Shown: positions 6,360-8,620 of the stretch, piece after piece | Position numbering within the stretch: the stretch's first letter is position 1 | How the letters are laid out: every line of letters starts with the position of its first letter | Assembly (NCBI RefSeq): GCF_946220915.1 | Contig: NZ_CAMIHH010000122.1 | Location: forward strand, 1 to 8,620 | DNA: 8,620 bases | Reading direction: 5' to 3' | Origin: an uncultured Flavobacterium sp. | GTDB taxonomy: Bacteria > Bacteroidota > Bacteroidia > Flavobacteriales > Flavobacteriaceae | The notes under the pieces: generated by a model | What the model was told of the DNA's origin: nothing | Seen by the model: the letters and a program-made list of their open reading frames with translations, nothing else | Database searches by the model: none | Position numbers and translations under genes: made by a program

Positions 6360-6791
6360 ATGCCCAATCATACCTGTTTTCTTATCGATGATGACGAAGA
6401 TGACCGTGAAATATTTGAGCTTGCACTTGCGGCTGCAAATGATTCCTTTACTTTCATTTCGGCAAAAAATGGTGTAGATGCAATAAAAATGATTAACGAC
6501 AGCCCCGATTTCCTGCCCGGTTTCATTTTTATCGACCTGAACATGCCGTATATGACCGGGAAGGAATGCCTGGCCGCCCTAAAACAAATACCAAGGCTTG
6601 CCAATATCCCTGCCATTATATATACAACATCTTCCTACAGCAAGGATGCCGATGAAGCCCTTGCGCTTGGCGCCTCACATTTCCTGGTAAAGCCCGCAAG
6701 CATTTTGGCATTAACATCAGCTTTAAGCACAATTCTCAATGGCGTTGCTCCCGTTTATTTCCTTGATGCTGCCACGGTAGATAGCCTGTAA
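6360..6791 (+). CDS. Single-domain response regulator (CheY/Rcp1-like receiver)
   Basis: The protein is a receiver domain that takes a phosphoryl group from a histidine kinase. It has 143 residues and no output domain, so it should act by protein contact or phosphate relay rather than by binding DNA. The acidic pocket is D10-D11-D12 in FLIDDDEDD, the phosphoacceptor is D59 in FIFIDLNMP, the switch Thr is T89 in PAIIYTTSS, and the conserved Lys is K111 in LVKPAS. GASHF (104-108) and the full-length fold match the family; all catalytic residues are present. The wording (IDDDEDDREIFELAL, LNMPYMTGKECL) is typical of the Rcp1-like regulators that often sit beside PAS or phytochrome kinases. The ATG at 6360 is the only sensible start. 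The PAS kinase gene begins 76 bp downstream on the same strand and is the obvious partner, though partnership is inferred from position only. Confidence 0.94.
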   Translation: MPNHTCFLIDDDEDDREIFELALAAANDSFTFISAKNGVDAIKMINDSPDFLPGFIFIDLNMPYMTGKECLAALKQIPRLANIPAIIYTTSSYSKDADEALALGASHFLVKPASILALTSALSTILNGVAPVYFLDAATVDSL

Positions 6792-6817
6792 TTGCTGTTA
6801 GAGTGACCGGCAGGAAA

Positions 6818-6851
6818 TTGTCATAGCTGAGGTAATTTTTATTACCTTAGC
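6818..6851 (+). promoter_or_regulatory. Candidate kinase promoter overlapped by a hairpin
   Basis: TTG (6818-6820) and TACCTTAG (6843-6850, one base off TAnnTTTG) are 22 bp apart. They would start RNA about 10 bp before the kinase ATG. An 11-bp inverted repeat, GCTGAGGTAAT (6826-6836) and ATTACCTTAGC (6841-6851), with one G-T pair and a 4-bp loop, covers the spacer and -7 element and may be an operator. It is not followed by a T tract, so it is a poor terminator for the upstream gene. Confidence 0.4.
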
Positions 6852-6867
6852 AGGCATTACCATATTT

Positions 6868-8484
6868 ATGGATCCGATCAACTCAACAAACATCCACGCA
6901 CCACAGGCAGCAAACGCATATCCGGCAGGTTTTACCTCGCTGCTCGCATCTATACCGGCACCGCTATACACCTGCGATCTTAAAGGAATAATTACTTTTT
7001 TTAATCCGGCAGCAGAGAAGCTTTGGGGCAAAGCACCGGAACCGGGCACCAAATGGTACAAATTCCTGAAATTATACAAAACCGACGGTTCTCCACTTTT
7101 ACCAGATGACTGTCCGGTAGTAGAGGTATTATCCGGCGCCAGCCTTACCAAGCAAAAAGAAATGATCATTGAACGCCCCGATGGCGTTCGGCGTGTGATT
7201 ATGCTGAATGTCCATCCGTTGCTGGATACGAATGGCAATATGGCCGGGGTAACCAATATGGCTGAAGACGTTACCGACAAAAAACTTGAGGATGCGCTAT
7301 TGCACGCCAGCGAGAACAAGTACCGTTCCTTGTCGGAATTGCTGGAAAAAATGGTGGAGGAGCGCACCTTTAGCCTTAAAAAAAGCGAAGAGCGTTATCA
7401 TAAAATGATCGACGAGGTACAGGACTATGCCATAATACTGCTGGACCGTGACGGTTTTATACAAAACTGGAATTTGGGTGCCGAAAAAATAAAAGGCTAT
7501 ACCGATGAGGAGATCGTGGGAAAAAACTTCAGGCTGTTTTACCAGCCCAATGACCGTACAGATATGCTGCCCGAACGCCTGATTACCCAAGCCCACGATA
7601 CCGGAAGGGCTGTTCACGAGGGATGGCGCGTCCGCAAGGATGGCAGTAAATTCTGGGGGCTTGTGGTAATTACGGCGCTGCATGACGACGATGGCAATAT
7701 TATCGGATTTAGCAAGGTAACGCGCGACCTGACCGAAAGGAAGATTGCCGATGACCAAATGCAGGAATATGCAAAGGAAATTGAATTTCGCAACAAGCAG
7801 CTTGAGGAATATGCGTACATAGCATCGCACGACCTCCAGGAGCCGCTGAGAAAAATACAGCTATTCGCAGAAATGCTTGAAAGCAGCATTGGCAATGAGG
7901 CCATGGTGAAAAAGAACATCGAGAAGATCAATTCGGCGGCAAAGAGAATGTCTAACCTTATTAAAGACGTGCTGAAATATTCGCAGCTTTCCCGCGCCGA
8001 CGAACTTTTTGAAGAGGTTGACCTAAACGACGTGATCAATACCATCCGTGAGGATTTTGAATTACCCATAGCGGAAAAAAACGTAATGCTGGAAAACACA
8101 CTGCTGCCTACAATAAAAGGTATTCCCATACAATTGCACCAGCTATTTGCCAATATGGTAAGCAATGCCATAAAATTTAGTTCTCAAAACCCGGTAATCA
8201 CAATTTCGCACGAAAATGTTGCTCCTGAATCTCTAACGGCCTACCCGCACCTTAGTGCATCCCGCCCCTTCGTAAAAGTAATCGTGAAGGATAACGGAAT
8301 GGGATTTGAGCAGCAATACGGAGAGCAGGTTTTCCGGATGTTTAAGCGCCTTACCGATAATTCAGGCACCGGCATAGGCCTCGCTCTGTGCAAAAAAATT
8401 GTTGAAAATCATGGAGGTGACATAAGTGTAATAAGCGAGCCCGGGTTGGGAACAGAATTTACGATTTTGATGCCCCTGGCTTAA
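6868..8484 (+). CDS. Soluble PAS-PAS sensor histidine kinase
   Basis: The product is a 538-residue cytoplasmic kinase with no signal peptide or membrane segment. PAS 1 spans about 20-136 (LYTCDLKGIITFFNPAAEKL... through MAEDVTDKK). A helical linker (about 138-180) leads to PAS 2 (about 181-292; YAIILLDRDGFIQNWN, KIKGYTDEEIVGKNF, ending KVTRDLTERK). A short coiled coil leads to HisKA with phosphoacceptor H321 in YIASHDLQEPLRKI. The ATPase domain has the N box (N433 in VSNAIKFS), G1 (VKDNGMGF, 473-480), F box (FRMFKRL), G2 (GTGIGLALCKK, 500-510) and a final GLGTEF (526-531), so it is complete and should be active. The ligand or cofactor of the PAS domains cannot be read; no flavin-binding NCRFL motif is present, so these are not LOV domains. 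It probably phosphorylates the response regulator encoded just upstream. A candidate own promoter lies just before it. No clear terminator follows. Confidence 0.95.
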   Translation: MDPINSTNIHAPQAANAYPAGFTSLLASIPAPLYTCDLKGIITFFNPAAEKLWGKAPEPGTKWYKFLKLYKTDGSPLLPDDCPVVEVLSGASLTKQKEMIIERPDGVRRVIMLNVHPLLDTNGNMAGVTNMAEDVTDKKLEDALLHASENKYRSLSELLEKMVEERTFSLKKSEERYHKMIDEVQDYAIILLDRDGFIQNWNLGAEKIKGYTDEEIVGKNFRLFYQPNDRTDMLPERLITQAHDTGRAVHEGWRVRKDGSKFWGLVVITALHDDDGNIIGFSKVTRDLTERKIADDQMQEYAKEIEFRNKQLEEYAYIASHDLQEPLRKIQLFAEMLESSIGNEAMVKKNIEKINSAAKRMSNLIKDVLKYSQLSRADELFEEVDLNDVINTIREDFELPIAEKNVMLENTLLPTIKGIPIQLHQLFANMVSNAIKFSSQNPVITISHENVAPESLTAYPHLSASRPFVKVIVKDNGMGFEQQYGEQVFRMFKRLTDNSGTGIGLALCKKIVENHGGDISVISEPGLGTEFTILMPLA

Positions 8485-8564
8485 TTTTAATAGTGCTGCG
8501 ACTCCAAAATCTGCAATTAGACAAAAAAATATTTTTTCGCTTTTAAACCTAAATAGAATTTCCC

Positions 8565-8572
8565 TATATTTG
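8565..8572 (+). promoter_or_regulatory. tRNA promoter, -7 element
   Basis: TATATTTG is an exact TAnnTTTG match, 15 bp before the first base of the tRNA, as expected for a short-leader tRNA transcript. The -33 region is T-rich (around 8540-8544) without a clear TTG. The rest of 8485-8587 is AT-rich, with nothing else recognisable. Confidence 0.6.
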
Positions 8573-8587
8573 CACCTCGAAAATAAT

Positions 8588-8620
8588 GGCCTCGTAGTTC
8601 AACGGATAGAATGGGAGTTT
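8588..8620 (+). tRNA. 5' part of a tRNA, probably tRNA-Arg (cut by window edge)
   Basis: Acceptor strand GGCCTCG (8588-8594), TA at positions 8-9, D stem GTTC/GAAT (8597-8600 and 8609-8612) and D loop AACGGATA fit tRNA numbering exactly: A14, G18, G19, A20, A21. G26, the anticodon stem GGAGT and loop TT bring the last visible base to U33. The window therefore ends just before the anticodon and the amino acid cannot be read directly. A20 with the CGGATAGAAT D-arm is characteristic of tRNA-Arg, where A20 is a known identity element for ArgRS. Confidence 0.85.

Noticed and set aside
6826..6851. Hairpin as intrinsic terminator of the response regulator
   Set aside because: It is followed by AGGCATTACC rather than a T tract and overlaps a better promoter interpretation.
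7297..8171. Open frames on the minus strand opposite the histidine kinase
   Set aside because: Ser/Leu-rich shadow translations of a fully recognisable kinase; no motif, promoter or independent start signal.
8522..8537. A-run/T-run symmetry (AAAAAAATATTTTTT) as a kinase terminator
   Set aside because: No GC stem; it is simple AT-rich sequence, more likely part of the tRNA upstream region.
1..8620. CRISPR array, prophage, transposase or defence cluster
   Set aside because: No regularly spaced direct repeats and no transposase, integrase, nuclease or phage-like product were found on either strand.

Overview
The window looks like chromosomal DNA from a member of the Bacteroidota, most likely a Flavobacterium-like member of the Flavobacteriaceae. 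The evidence is repeated matches to the Bacteroidota -7 promoter element TAnnTTTG upstream of genes, A-rich leaders with little Shine-Dalgarno signal, a long LspA with the insert usual in this phylum, a eukaryote-like (type 2) isoleucyl-tRNA synthetase, and a DksA-like protein with a degenerate zinc finger. This assignment rests on recalled family traits, not on a database search.

Left part (1-2100): a Fic-domain protein, truncated by the window edge, reads leftward. It is divergent from a rightward 5-formyltetrahydrofolate cyclo-ligase gene. That gene converges on lspA (leftward) across a gap of about 40 bp that holds an inverted repeat. The interval 2101-2259 holds a good lspA promoter, a long imperfect inverted repeat of a kind I recall as a common intergenic repeat in flavobacteria, and a clear intrinsic terminator for the genes to its right.

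Middle (2260-6116): a leftward two-gene operon, ileS followed 8 bp later by a DksA/TraR-family gene, ending in that terminator. ileS is the most interesting gene. Its class I signature reads G-I-H-H instead of H-x-G-H, a swap that has been linked in type 2 IleRS to extreme mupirocin resistance. Its editing-domain region also carries an in-frame, G/C-rich palindromic segment that looks like a mobile or repetitive element tolerated inside the protein.

Right part (6117-8620): an intergenic region with candidate divergent promoter elements and short repeats, then a rightward single-domain response regulator and a soluble double-PAS histidine kinase. These probably form a phosphorelay pair, although the kinase seems to have its own promoter. 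The window ends inside a tRNA gene, probably tRNA-Arg, cut exactly before its anticodon.

The gene content is mainly housekeeping plus signalling. I see no CRISPR array, phage, transposase or defence cluster, and no convincing new multi-gene system. The points worth following up are the ileS signature swap, the ileS in-frame palindrome, and the repeats.
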